A stretch of DNA of 64,000 bases from Bordetella parapertussis. Lineage in GTDB: Bacteria; Pseudomonadota; Gammaproteobacteria; Burkholderiales; SG8-39. The stretch covers positions 1-64,000 of the forward strand of contig CAMAXP010000002.1 in the NCBI GenBank assembly GCA_945862265.1, written 5' to 3'. Position numbers and translations under genes: made by a program. The notes under the pieces are model-generated. The model worked only from the letters and a program-made list of their open reading frames with translations. It searched no databases and was not told the origin of the DNA. This document shows positions 1 through 7,926 of the stretch, piece by piece (the stretch's first letter is position 1; each line of letters starts with the position of its first letter).

Positions 1-67
1 AATGCGCAAGCTTCACCAGCTTCTCCCGTTGCGCGTCGTCCAGTTCGATCGTACTTGCCACTCGCAT
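1..67 (-). CDS. Possible IS630-family transposase, N-terminal fragment cut by window edge
   Basis: Reading leftwards from an ATG at 65-67, the first 22 codons encode a peptide with the pattern IELDDAQREKLVKLAH. This resembles the amino-terminal helix that precedes the helix-turn-helix of IS630-type transposases and related regulators. The rest lies outside the window, so neither catalytic residues nor element ends can be checked. Its position beside a tRNA gene and an AT-richer spacer fits a mobile element, but another HTH protein is possible. Confidence 0.35.
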   Translation of the reverse strand, partial: MRVASTIELDDAQREKLVKLAH

Positions 68-302
68 CGTCGTCTCCAAAACGCTTCTGATAATCGTTGG
101 ACTCGACGAAACGCATTTGGTTCTATTAATTACGAAGCACTACACTAGTCCCTATGACCTACTCCCCGTCAGAATGATGAAAGACAAATGCAAGCCCTGG
201 TTAAGGCGATTGGACTAGGCTCGACCTTGACCGTCCGGCGCCGCATGATCCTGTCGTGTGGCACTGGTCGTGTCTCCCTCCTTGGGCAGCAGCTTGTCCT
301 TT
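68..302. other. Gene-free spacer, AT-richer than the window
   Basis: No convincing coding frame is seen here. The first half (about 90-190) is visibly richer in A and T than the surrounding genes, with runs such as ttctattaattacg. That fits the flank of an inserted element or a promoter region for the leftward gene at the window edge. No terminal inverted repeat or target duplication was recognised. Confidence 0.4.
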
Positions 303-330
303 AAGGCGCCGCAGGCCGGCGCCTTTTTCT
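303..330 (+). terminator. Intrinsic terminator upstream of tRNA-Phe
   Basis: The arms aaggcgcc and ggcgcctt flank a short GC loop and are followed by a T run, giving a rho-independent terminator read rightwards. No rightward gene ends just before it in the window. It probably ends transcription that entered from the left, or belonged to a gene now lost. Confidence 0.7.
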
Positions 331-359
331 TTGGTGACGCGGGTTTTTTCCTTTATAAT
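331..359 (+). promoter_or_regulatory. Sigma-70 promoter of tRNA-Phe
   Basis: TTGGTG (331-336) and a perfect TATAAT (354-359) are separated by 17 bases and lie about 46 bases before the mature tRNA. They sit directly after the terminator, so the tRNA has its own strong promoter. The downstream kinase gene could be reached by readthrough. Confidence 0.7.
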
Positions 360-405
360 CCGCACCCTTGCGCAGCACAGCGGAATTCTCCGTTGCGCCC
401 CGTAT

Positions 406-481
406 GGCCAAGTAGCTCAGTCGGTAGAGCAGCGGATTGAAAATCCGTGTGTCGGTGGTTCGATTCCGCCCTTGGCCACCA
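406..481 (+). tRNA. tRNA-Phe (GAA), CCA encoded
   Basis: This 76-base cloverleaf has acceptor arms GGCCAAG (406-412) and CTTGGCC (471-477), discriminator A478 and an encoded CCA at 479-481. The anticodon loop ttGAAaa reads phenylalanine codons. The T-arm contains ggttcgattcc. It is a single gene with its own promoter. Confidence 0.97.
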
Positions 482-530
482 CTCCCCTTGTACTATCTGT
501 CGTTGGTGAGATTGGACTAAAAGACAAGTG

Positions 531-1586
531 ATGGATCTACCCAAGACGCTCGGCAGGTACCAGATCGAAGGCGTGCTCGGCAAGGGCGCGATGGGGTTGG
601 TCTATGACGGGCGCGACCCGGGGCTGAACCGTCGTGTCGCAATCAAGACCATTCTCGTCAAGCAGCTCGACGAGGAAATGGCGCGGATGTACTCGAAGCG
701 CTTCGAGCGCGAAGTGCGCGCGGTCGCGCGCCTCAACCATCGCAACATCGTGCAGGTCTACGACTTCGGTTCCGAAGGCGACATGGCTTACATCGTGATG
801 GAGTACATCAACGGCAAGGAGCTCAAGGACAGGTTTGACGCGGGCGAGAGATTCGACGTCGCGACCGCGTTCAGGCTCATGTCGGAACTGCTTGGGGCGC
901 TGGATTTCGCCCACGAAGCCGGGATCATCCACCGCGACGTCAAGCCGGCCAACATCATGGTCGACGTCGAAGGGCACGCCAAGCTCACCGATTTCGGCGT
1001 CGCGCGCGTGGTCGACCCTGAGGCGCAGCAAGGCGAGGCCACGCAAACCGGCGCGATGGTCGGCACGCCGGCCTACATGTCGCCGGAACAGATCCAGGGG
1101 CAGGCCATCGATCACCGGACCGACATTTTTTCGGCCGGCATCATCTTCTACCAGTTCCTCACCGGCCAGAAGCCGTTCGAGGGAACCCAGTGGGCGCTCG
1201 CGAAGAAGATTGTCCAGGACGACCCCGTGAAGCCCTCCTCGATCGTGCAGGTGCCGCCCGAGATCGACCGCGTGGTGGCGCGTGCGCTTGCCAAGGAACC
1301 CGATCATCGCTACCAGACCGCAGGCAGCTTTGCCGCGGCGCTCAAGCGTATCCTCGAAGGGAAACCGCCCGAGGATCCGAACGAGGTGGTGCATCTCCCG
1401 CCTCCGCCCGCAGCACCGCCGTCCGCGCCGAAGGCCAGCCAGCAGGGCACCGAGGCCGAGATGGAATTCTGGCGCGAAGTGAAGGACAGCGACGACCCTG
1501 AAGAGCTCGAGCTTTACATCGAGCAGTTCCCCAGGGGCGTCTATGTAGAACTCGCGCGCAAGAAGATCGCCGAACTCGGCGGCTGA
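531..1586 (+). CDS. Serine/threonine protein kinase
   Basis: This 351-residue Hanks-type kinase appears soluble, with no membrane segment seen. The glycine loop GKGAMG is at about residues 18-23, the ATP-anchoring lysine in VAIK is K39, the catalytic HRDVKPAN has D136, DFG is at 154-156, and the activation segment has GTPAYMSPEQ. A proline-rich linker (about 285-305) leads to a short C-terminal helical unit with FWREVKDSDDPEELELYIEQFP, a type of motif seen at the ends of bacterial signalling proteins. ATG 531 was chosen over an in-frame GTG three bases earlier; no clear ribosome site is visible. Substrates are unknown. It lies 20 bases before a CoA transferase gene and may share its transcript. 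Confidence 0.93.
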   Translation: MDLPKTLGRYQIEGVLGKGAMGLVYDGRDPGLNRRVAIKTILVKQLDEEMARMYSKRFEREVRAVARLNHRNIVQVYDFGSEGDMAYIVMEYINGKELKDRFDAGERFDVATAFRLMSELLGALDFAHEAGIIHRDVKPANIMVDVEGHAKLTDFGVARVVDPEAQQGEATQTGAMVGTPAYMSPEQIQGQAIDHRTDIFSAGIIFYQFLTGQKPFEGTQWALAKKIVQDDPVKPSSIVQVPPEIDRVVARALAKEPDHRYQTAGSFAAALKRILEGKPPEDPNEVVHLPPPPAAPPSAPKASQQGTEAEMEFWREVKDSDDPEELELYIEQFPRGVYVELARKKIAELGG

Positions 1587-1605
1587 GCACGCCGGGTCCG
1601 GCCCG

Positions 1606-2802
1606 ATGAACGACCGCAAGACAGCGCTGCTCGAGGGCATCCGCGTCCTCGACTTCGGGCGCTATATCGCCGGCCCCTATTGCGCGGCCCTGCTTGCCGA
1701 GTACGGCGCCGAGGTCATCCGCATCGAAAAGCGCGAGGGCAGCGAGGATCGTTTTGTTGCGCCGATTAGCGCGGGCGGGGAAGGCAGCCTGTTTCTGCAG
1801 TTGAATTGCAACAAGCTGTCGCTGACCGTCGACCCGATGACCGCCGAGGGCCGCGAGGTCGTGCGCCGGCTGGTCCGCACCGCCGACGTGGTCGTTGCCA
1901 ACCTGCCCGGCCCGAGCCTGGCGGCGATGGGCCTCGACTACGCGAGCCTCGCCGCGGTCAAGCCTGACATCATCGTCACGACCTGCTCGGCATTCGGCGC
2001 TACCGGGCCCATGGCCCGGTACGTAGGCTTCGACGGCGTCGCGCAGGCCATGTCCGGGGCCGTGTACATGACGGGCGAACCCGGCCAGCCCTATCGCGCG
2101 CAGGTGAACTGGGTCGATTACGGCACGGCCCTGCACTGCGCCTTCGGCACCATGGCTGCCCTCATGGAGCGCGCAAAGAGCGGCCGTGGCCAGCATGTCG
2201 ACGGGTCTCTGCTGGGAACCGCGCTCACCTTTACCAACTCGATGCTGATCGAGCAGGCCGTGACCCGTGCCGATCGCGTGCCTACCGGCAATCGCGGGCA
2301 GGTCGCGGCACCGGTCAACGTTTACCGGACCACTGACGGATGGGTGTTGTGCCAGGTCGCCGGCCAGCCGCTTTACGAGCGCTGGGCGAAGCTCATGGGC
2401 GAGCCGGAATGGCTGTCCGACCCGCGCTTTGCGAATGACTTTTCGCGGGGCGAGAACGCTGCCCCGATCGATGAGCGGATGCAGCGATGGTGCGAGGGCC
2501 GCACGAGCCACGAAGCGGTGGAGGTGCTTGGTGCGGCGAAGATTCCCTGTGGCCCCGTGCTGAACGCACAGCAGGCGCTCGATCATCCCCAGGTGCAGGC
2601 GCTCGGGCTGTTCCAGCCGCTCGACTACCCGGGTTTGCCAAAGCCAGCACCGGTGGGGCGCGTGCCCCTTGAAATGTCGGAGACGAAAGGGGCGATCCGC
2701 CATCGCGCCCCCCTCCTCGGCGAACACACCGACCGCCTGCTCGCCGAACTGGGCTACGACGCCGCAGCCATCGTCGGCCTGCGTGACCGGGGAATTATTT
2801 AG
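1606..2802 (+). CDS. CaiB/BaiF family (class III) CoA transferase
   Basis: This 398-residue protein belongs to the family III CoA transferases, which move CoA between an acyl-CoA and a free carboxylic acid. Family marks include an N-terminal VLDFGRYIAGPYCAALLAEYGAEVIRIEK, a central LNCNKLSLTVD and a WVDYGTALHC region holding the likely catalytic aspartate. The length is normal. The acid used cannot be told from sequence. It follows the kinase gene and converges on gshA, the two stop codons overlapping by four bases. Confidence 0.93.
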   Translation: MNDRKTALLEGIRVLDFGRYIAGPYCAALLAEYGAEVIRIEKREGSEDRFVAPISAGGEGSLFLQLNCNKLSLTVDPMTAEGREVVRRLVRTADVVVANLPGPSLAAMGLDYASLAAVKPDIIVTTCSAFGATGPMARYVGFDGVAQAMSGAVYMTGEPGQPYRAQVNWVDYGTALHCAFGTMAALMERAKSGRGQHVDGSLLGTALTFTNSMLIEQAVTRADRVPTGNRGQVAAPVNVYRTTDGWVLCQVAGQPLYERWAKLMGEPEWLSDPRFANDFSRGENAAPIDERMQRWCEGRTSHEAVEVLGAAKIPCGPVLNAQQALDHPQVQALGLFQPLDYPGLPKPAPVGRVPLEMSETKGAIRHRAPLLGEHTDRLLAELGYDAAAIVGLRDRGII

Positions 2803-4340
2803 AGCCCCAGCCGCTCCGGCGAAAGGTACTTCTGCCGATAGACCTCGAACGGCAGGCTGTCGGCGGCCTCGATGGTGCGTTGTTCCTGCAGCGAATCCGC
2901 AGCCATGTGGGCAAAGCGCGTCTCGACGTCGGCCGGCAGTGCCAGCGCCTCGATGGATGCGCGGTGCTGCCCGGACTGCTGCAGCACAAACCGCACATAG
3001 GTGTTGGCGTGCTCTTCGGACATCGCTTTGAGAACCCGGGCCGATGGCAGGACGTCCGGGGCGTCCAATGTCGCAACCGCGGCTGACAGCGCGTCGCGGT
3101 ATGCCGCGCCCCCGTGTGCCGTGTCCAAAGCGTTCGCAATGACTTCGCAGGCGGTGAGGATTTCGCCACTCCATTCGCGCAGGCCGATCTCGTTCCCATT
3201 GCGCTCCAGCCGCAGCCCCGGCTCGCGCCCTCGTGCCGCGACGCGATGCTGGTTACGCGCATTGGTGGCGATTTCCTGCGGCGTGTCGTCCGGGCTTGCA
3301 CTCAGCAGGCAATGCAGGAGGAACACGTCGAGCAGCCGGATCGTGGCCGCCGTGATGCCCACCGGCTCGAACGGGTTGAGGTCCATCAGGCGCACTTCCA
3401 CGTACTCGACGCCGCGTTCCCGCAGCGCATGCAGCGGGCGTTCGCCCTGCCGGATCACGCGCTTGGGACGGATCGTGCCGTAGAACTCGTTTTCGATCTG
3501 CAGCAGGCTGGTCGCGAGCTGGCGGTAGCTGTCGACGCCATCCCCGGGGACGCCGGGTTCGCGGATGCCGATCGCCTCATAGGCCGGGTAAGGGCGCGTC
3601 AGCGCGTCCTGCAGCGAGGCGGCGTAGCTGTCGAGGCTGTTGTAGCTGACGGCAAGCGAACCTTGTGCGTCGCTCTGGTAGCCCAGCGGACCCATGCGCA
3701 GCGACGTGGCATGCGGGCGGTACATGGTGCCGGGCTTGAGTTCCTCGAGCTCGTGCTTCCTGCCCGCAACGAAGGTCGAGCACACCGAGGGCGAGGCCCC
3801 GAACAGGTAGAGCAGCAGCCAGGAATGCCTCCGGAAATTGCGGATCAGCGAGAAGTACGCCACGTTCGGATCCGCAATCGCGGGGAGGGAGAAGTTGTAG
3901 TGGATGCCCGAGATCGCCTGCATCCGGCGGCCGTACCGGTACGACAGCCCGGTCCGGTAAACCGTTTTTGCGCGACCCACGTTCGAGCTGCCGTAACGGC
4001 CGATCGGGATGGCATCATCGCCCGGCAGCCCGCAGGGCATGCTCGCGCACCACATCATCTGGTCGCCGATGTGGCGATAGACGACCTGGTGTATGCGGGT
4101 GAGCTCTTCGACGCAGGATTCGACCCCGGTGTGCACGCCGGTGATCAGCTCCAGCTGGGATTCGCTGAAGTCGGTGGTGATGTGCGGATGGCTGAGCGCC
4201 GAGCCGAGTCCGGCGGGGTGCGTATCCGCTGCGAGTGCGCCGTCCGGCCGCACGCGCAGGCTTTCCTTCTCGATGCCGCGACAGATGTTCCGCAGCGCGG
4301 CGGGCCCGAGCGCGCGCAATCGATCTTGTAGGGTGCTCAT
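2799..4340 (-). CDS. gshA: Glutamate-cysteine ligase
   Basis: This cytosolic enzyme of 513 residues catalyses the first step of glutathione synthesis, ATP-dependent joining of glutamate to cysteine. The sequence matches the gamma-proteobacterial GshA type: an N-terminal CRGIEKESLRVRPDG, FSESQLELITGVH, a central SNVGRAKTVYRTGLSYRYGRRMQAISGIHYNFS cut here to its key parts, and EVRLMDLNPFEPVGI. No gshB is next to it. It is a stand-alone leftward gene converging with the CoA transferase. Glutathione would also serve the glutaredoxin and glyoxalase encoded elsewhere in the window. Confidence 0.95.
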   Translation of the reverse strand: MSTLQDRLRALGPAALRNICRGIEKESLRVRPDGALAADTHPAGLGSALSHPHITTDFSESQLELITGVHTGVESCVEELTRIHQVVYRHIGDQMMWCASMPCGLPGDDAIPIGRYGSSNVGRAKTVYRTGLSYRYGRRMQAISGIHYNFSLPAIADPNVAYFSLIRNFRRHSWLLLYLFGASPSVCSTFVAGRKHELEELKPGTMYRPHATSLRMGPLGYQSDAQGSLAVSYNSLDSYAASLQDALTRPYPAYEAIGIREPGVPGDGVDSYRQLATSLLQIENEFYGTIRPKRVIRQGERPLHALRERGVEYVEVRLMDLNPFEPVGITAATIRLLDVFLLHCLLSASPDDTPQEIATNARNQHRVAARGREPGLRLERNGNEIGLREWSGEILTACEVIANALDTAHGGAAYRDALSAAVATLDAPDVLPSARVLKAMSEEHANTYVRFVLQQSGQHRASIEALALPADVETRFAHMAADSLQEQRTIEAADSLPFEVYRQKYLSPERLGL

Positions 4341-4485
4341 ACAGGTGGGGTCTGCTGGAAGAGGCGCTAAGGTAACAGATCGTCGGACAGGTGCCGGCGC
4401 GCGTTCGCCGGGGATTCCCGCGCCCGTATCAGTGCGAACCAGCCACCGCAGCCGGTGGCGCCTGCGCTATCCTGCCACCAATCCC

Positions 4486-5715
4486 ATGAAAATATTCTAC
4501 GGCTGGCGGATGGTGGCTGCCGGGAGCGGCATCCAGTTCCTGCAGGCTGGGCTGCTGCACCAGGCCTTCGGCGCGTATTTTGCGCTCCTCACGGCCGAGT
4601 TCGGCTGGAGCAAGACCGCCTTGTCCGGCGCAGCCGCGCTGCAGCCGATGGAGGCCGCCGTGCTGGGTCCGGCACTTGGCTGGATCATCGACCGGTTCGG
4701 GCCGCAGGGCATGATCCGGATCGGTGTGGTCACCTTCGGGATCGGGTTCATGCTCCTCAGCCAGATCGAGTCGCTGGTCGGGTTCTATGGGGCATTCCTC
4801 GTCATCGCCCTCGGGGCGAGCCTGTGCGGCTTCTTCCCGATCAATGTGGCGATCATCCACTGGTTCGAGAAATTCCGGGCGCGCGCACTGTCCGCGCTCT
4901 CGCTCGGCCTGGCCTTCGGCGGGGTTTGCGTGCCGCTTGTCGCCTGGGCCATGCAGACGTGGGGGTGGCGCGCCACGGCGTTCGGCTCGGGCCTGCTGGC
5001 CATCCTTGTGGGCTGGCCGCTTGCGCGCCTGTTCCGCCGTCGTCCCGAGGACGTCGGCGAGACCATCGACGGCTTGCCGCCGGCTGTGGCCCAGGCAGGC
5101 GAACCCGACGCCCTGGGGGCGCGCGAATTCACGACGCGGGAGGCCCTGCGTACCAGCGCATTCTGGTTGCTGTCGCTGGGCCACGCCTTTTCGCTGCTCG
5201 TGGTCTATGCGGTCAGCGTCCACGCCATCACGCACATGAAGGAAGGGCTGGGCTACACGCTGGCGCAGGCCTCGCTGATCATCACCCTGATGACCGCATC
5301 GCAGGTGTGCGGTGTGCTGCTCGGCTGGTGGATCGGGGACAAGTACGAGAAGCGCCTGCTGGCGGCCGGGTGCATGCTGATGCATGGCGCCGGCCTGCTG
5401 ATGCTGACCTATGCCACCGGGACCGGGATGCTCGTCGCGTTCGCCCTGCTGCACGGCGGCGCATGGGGGCTGCGCGGCCCGTTCATGCAGGCCATACGGG
5501 CCGACTACTTCGGCCGTCGCTCGATCGGCATGATCCTCGGCCTGTCGGCGCTCATCATCGTGATCGGGCAGATCGGCGGCCCGATCGTGGCGGGGATCTT
5601 CGCCGATATCACGGGCAACTACCGGATGGGATTCACCGTCCTCGCGATCCTCGCGATCCTCGGATCGCTCTTCTTCCTCTTGGCCAAGCGGCCGGTGCTT
5701 ACAGCGGCAGCCTGA
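4486..5715 (+). CDS. MFS transporter, monocarboxylate-type
   Basis: The protein has 409 residues and about twelve hydrophobic membrane spans. The start MKIFYGWRMVAAGSGIQF and the RFGPQ loop after helix 2 match the MFS group that includes oxalate/formate and monocarboxylate carriers. ATG 4486 was chosen because the protein begins immediately before the first helix, and the open frame further upstream is not similar to the family. A TATCCT box ends 12 bases before the ATG. The substrate is unknown; neighbours (CoA transferase, ornithine-cyclodeaminase-like enzyme) suggest a small organic acid. The gene converges with the next one, overlapping it by 17 bases. Confidence 0.88.
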   Translation: MKIFYGWRMVAAGSGIQFLQAGLLHQAFGAYFALLTAEFGWSKTALSGAAALQPMEAAVLGPALGWIIDRFGPQGMIRIGVVTFGIGFMLLSQIESLVGFYGAFLVIALGASLCGFFPINVAIIHWFEKFRARALSALSLGLAFGGVCVPLVAWAMQTWGWRATAFGSGLLAILVGWPLARLFRRRPEDVGETIDGLPPAVAQAGEPDALGAREFTTREALRTSAFWLLSLGHAFSLLVVYAVSVHAITHMKEGLGYTLAQASLIITLMTASQVCGVLLGWWIGDKYEKRLLAAGCMLMHGAGLLMLTYATGTGMLVAFALLHGGAWGLRGPFMQAIRADYFGRRSIGMILGLSALIIVIGQIGGPIVAGIFADITGNYRMGFTVLAILAILGSLFFLLAKRPVLTAAA

Positions 5716-6664
5716 CGCCCAGGCCGCGCTGCAGCGCGGTTTCGTAGACCACTTGTGCCGCCGCCAGGTCGGCCAGGGCGTGGCCCGAGTAAATGAATAT
5801 CGCGCGCTGTTGTGCCGAAGTCCGGCCCGGTTTCGCGCCGGTCGTCAGGTCGGCAAGGTCCGCTTCGTAGGGGCCGCCGAAATTCATGCGCCCCATCGCA
5901 GCAAGCGTTTTCGTCTGCTCATGTTCGTCAGTGGCGAGGATGTCGACGCCGCGCAGGGTGGTGCGGTCCCACGACCTGCCGAGGTCGACTGCTGCTGCAA
6001 AGGCTCCGGGCGCGAGCCAGGCGGTATCGAGGAACTCGAGGGTGGGAGCACCCTCGGGAACGGTAGTGATGACCACATCCAGGCCTTCGACGGCCTCCCG
6101 CGGCGTGGTCGTCGTGCGCGCTTCCAACCCCAGCGCGCGCGCTGCTGCGGCGAACTTCTCGGCGCTCGCGAGAGTCCGGCTGCAGGCGACTACGCTGCGC
6201 AGTCGGGGCAACACCAGGCGCATCGCGTCGAGGTGGCTGTAGGCCTGCACGCCGCATCCGACGAACCCGATCGTCTCGCTGTCGGCGCGGGCGAGGGATT
6301 GCGCCGCAATCGCCGTCATCGCGCCCGTGCGCGTGGCGGTAATCCAGTTGCCGCCCATGACGGCAAGGGGCACGCCAGATTTCATGTCCGAGAGGATGAT
6401 GAGGCTGCAGATCGTCGGTCCCGTCGTTTGTGCGGCGGGCACGAGCCCGAACCATTTCATCCCGGCATAGCCGGACGCCTGCAGCACCGCGGGTTTGGCC
6501 TGGAAGACGTGGCCGGATCCGAGCGTCAGTACGGACTTGGAGGCGGCGCGGGCGGTGCCCCGGGCTTGCTCTGCGAAGGCCTCTGCAACCACTTCGCGAA
6601 GGCGGTTGAGCGGAATCGAGGTGCCTGCGACTTCGGCTTCTGAAAGGTAGAGGAGGTGTTCCAT
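5699..6664 (-). CDS. Ornithine cyclodeaminase / mu-crystallin family protein
   Basis: This 321-residue protein has the ornithine cyclodeaminase fold: an N-terminal substrate domain (MEHLLYLSEAEV) and a Rossmann region with GFVGCGVQAYSHLDAM that binds NAD(P). Members act as ornithine cyclodeaminases, imino acid reductases or amino acid dehydrogenases, and the sequence does not fix which. ATG 6664 is the family start. A TAAACT box lies only 7 bases upstream (6672-6677 on the opposite strand), so the message may be nearly leaderless. Confidence 0.9.
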   Translation of the reverse strand: MEHLLYLSEAEVAGTSIPLNRLREVVAEAFAEQARGTARAASKSVLTLGSGHVFQAKPAVLQASGYAGMKWFGLVPAAQTTGPTICSLIILSDMKSGVPLAVMGGNWITATRTGAMTAIAAQSLARADSETIGFVGCGVQAYSHLDAMRLVLPRLRSVVACSRTLASAEKFAAAARALGLEARTTTTPREAVEGLDVVITTVPEGAPTLEFLDTAWLAPGAFAAAVDLGRSWDRTTLRGVDILATDEHEQTKTLAAMGRMNFGGPYEADLADLTTGAKPGRTSAQQRAIFIYSGHALADLAAAQVVYETALQRGLGVRLPL

Positions 6665-6671
6665 GGTCGGC

Positions 6672-6677
6672 AGTTTA
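6672..6677 (-). promoter_or_regulatory. Putative -10 box, 7 bases before the cyclodeaminase-like gene
   Basis: The leftward strand reads TAAACT followed by seven bases and the ATG. No Shine-Dalgarno sequence is present. It matches a pattern seen before several genes in this window. Confidence 0.4.
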
Positions 6678-6746
6678 GCCGGGGCACCGCTTCTGCGGTG
6701 CGTCGAACGGCTATTTCTTACATCGAGGCCATGGGCAGGTAAGATC

Positions 6747-6896
6747 ATGGCGCAGACGTTGTTCCTGCAGCTGGTCAACGCCGCGCCCAAGCGCATGGTG
6801 GTGATCGGCGAGGGCACGCATTCGGTGATCATGAAAAAGAACCGGATGCAGCTGTTCCGCGAAGTGTAAATGTTTTTTGACGAAGCCCGCAACTAA
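6747..6896 (+). pseudogene. C-terminal relic of an alpha/beta hydrolase
   Basis: Codons from 6747 encode LQLVNAAPKRMVVIGEGTHSVIM and KNRMQLFREV. This is the last segment of alpha/beta-fold hydrolases, with the catalytic-histidine motif G-T-H. A TAA at 6867-6869 interrupts the frame. Reading past it gives MFFDEARN and a second TAA at 6894-6896, the expected end of such a protein, so a CAA-to-TAA change is likely. The nucleophile and oxyanion parts are absent. The adjacent tautomerase gene begins directly downstream. I infer a deleted gene whose tail survives; a short expressed peptide is unlikely but not excluded. Confidence 0.6.
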
Positions 6897-6908
6897 GGAG
6901 AATCACGC

Positions 6909-7097
6909 ATGCCCATGATCCGAGTCAGCCTGTTCGAAGGCCGTACCATCGAGCAGAAAAGAGAATTTGTCACTGCAGTCACCGCCGACGCGGTCCGTAC
7001 GCTGAAGTGCACGGCCGAGTCGGTCGACGTGGTGTTCGAGGACATCAAGAAGTCCGACTGGGCCATGGGAGGCAAGCTGTCCTCCGATCCGAAGTAG
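6909..7097 (+). CDS. 4-oxalocrotonate tautomerase family protein
   Basis: This 62-residue protein begins MPMIRVSLFEGRT. Removal of Met would expose Pro-1, the catalytic base of the tautomerase superfamily, and the length is exactly that of 4-oxalocrotonate tautomerases. The middle KREFVTAVTADAVRTL and SVDVVFEDIKKSDWAMGG fit the family. AAGGAG lies eight bases before the ATG. Tautomerases act in aromatic meta-cleavage and related pathways, but no such pathway is nearby, so the substrate is unknown. It follows the relic of an alpha/beta hydrolase, perhaps a former operon partner. Confidence 0.9.
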   Translation: MPMIRVSLFEGRTIEQKREFVTAVTADAVRTLKCTAESVDVVFEDIKKSDWAMGGKLSSDPK

Positions 7098-7110
7098 GAA
7101 AGTCTGAAAT

Positions 7111-7926
7111 TTATTTCGGAGATCGGCTCCAGGAGCCGGTCTCCGGGTGATTTTGCACTGAAACAGATACATTTTTCAGGATGGGAGTCTCGCTCTCGTC
7201 CTTCAGCGCGACACCCGTGAGGCCGCGCCTCAGGCCCTCGCGCACCAGCCAGTCGAGCTTGGCGGCGGCCGCCCCGTATCCCAGCCCCTCCGGCCGCACG
7301 TTCGAGATGCAATTGCGCTCGGCGTCGGTGCGCCCCACGCGCGGAGCGTGGGTCAGGTAAAGGCCAAGGCTGTCGGGAGAGGAGAGGCCGGGCCGTTCGC
7401 CGATCATCACGACCACAAAGCCGGCGCCGAGGCGCTCACCGATCTCGTCGCCGAGCGCTACGCGCGCCTGGGTGGCAAGGATGACCGGGACGGCCCCCCA
7501 ACGGGCCGGGGAGTGCAAGCGCAGCGCGGCGAGGAGCGGGGAGGCGTGCCGTTGCACGGCGAGCGCCGACAACCCGTCTGCGACCACCACGGCAAGCTCG
7601 GGATGGGAGCGCAGGGCATCCAGCCTGCGACCGCTTGCGGCATCCAGGCTGCGCCCGAAGTCCGGACGCCTAAGGTAGGTAGGACGGTCTGCGGCAGCGC
7701 TTTGGACGCGCAGCGGCGCGTATCCCTCCGCCCGCAGTTGCGCCTCGAGCGCGTCCACGTCGAGGGCCAGGTGAACCGCGTCGCGCGCCCTGGCATGCGC
7801 GAGGCCGAAAGCCAGCACTTCGCTCGTCGGCCAGGCGGGTCCCGCACGTCCGAGCGCAATGCGCGCCGGCGTCAGGCGGCGCAGGCCGGCCCAGGGGTCG
7901 ACGGCGGCGGGCTTGTCGCGGCTCAC
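7111..7926 (-). CDS. eutC: Ethanolamine ammonia-lyase small subunit
   Basis: This 271-residue subunit of the adenosylcobalamin-dependent ethanolamine ammonia-lyase works with EutB to turn ethanolamine into acetaldehyde and ammonia. Diagnostic segments are [20 protein letters not shown] and [15 protein letters not shown]. The start overlaps the eutB stop by four bases (ATGA), so the two are translationally coupled. The usual C-terminal end near GVALKDES is followed by about 25 further residues, unlike the family as I know it. That tail contains a long inverted repeat (7118-7144), so the original 3' end may have been altered. Confidence 0.94.
   Translation of the reverse strand: MSRDKPAAVDPWAGLRRLTPARIALGRAGPAWPTSEVLAFGLAHARARDAVHLALDVDALEAQLRAEGYAPLRVQSAAADRPTYLRRPDFGRSLDAASGRRLDALRSHPELAVVVADGLSALAVQRHASPLLAALRLHSPARWGAVPVILATQARVALGDEIGERLGAGFVVVMIGERPGLSSPDSLGLYLTHAPRVGRTDAERNCISNVRPEGLGYGAAAAKLDWLVREGLRRGLTGVALKDESETPILKNVSVSVQNHPETGSWSRSPK
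7118..7144. repeat. Inverted repeat, 13-base arms with one mismatch, inside the eutC tail
   Basis: The arms ggagatcggctcc (7118-7130) and ggagccggtctcc (7132-7144) pair around a single base with one t/g mismatch. It lies in the unusual final codons of eutC and just after the tautomerase stop, so it could act as a transcript end for either. No T run follows on either strand. Confidence 0.6.

Noticed and set aside
180..530. Short repeated words: gattggacta at 208-217 and 510-519, and aaagacaaatg/aaagacaagtg at 180-190 and 520-530, in swapped order
   Set aside because: Only 10-11 bases each with no symmetric arrangement. Two chance matches in a few hundred bases of AT-richer DNA are plausible, and no element boundary was recognised.
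6663..6869. A 68-codon frame read as a complete small protein
   Set aside because: Its first half has no family resemblance and overlaps the promoter of the divergent gene. The second half is clearly the tail of an alpha/beta hydrolase, so a pseudogene call fits better.
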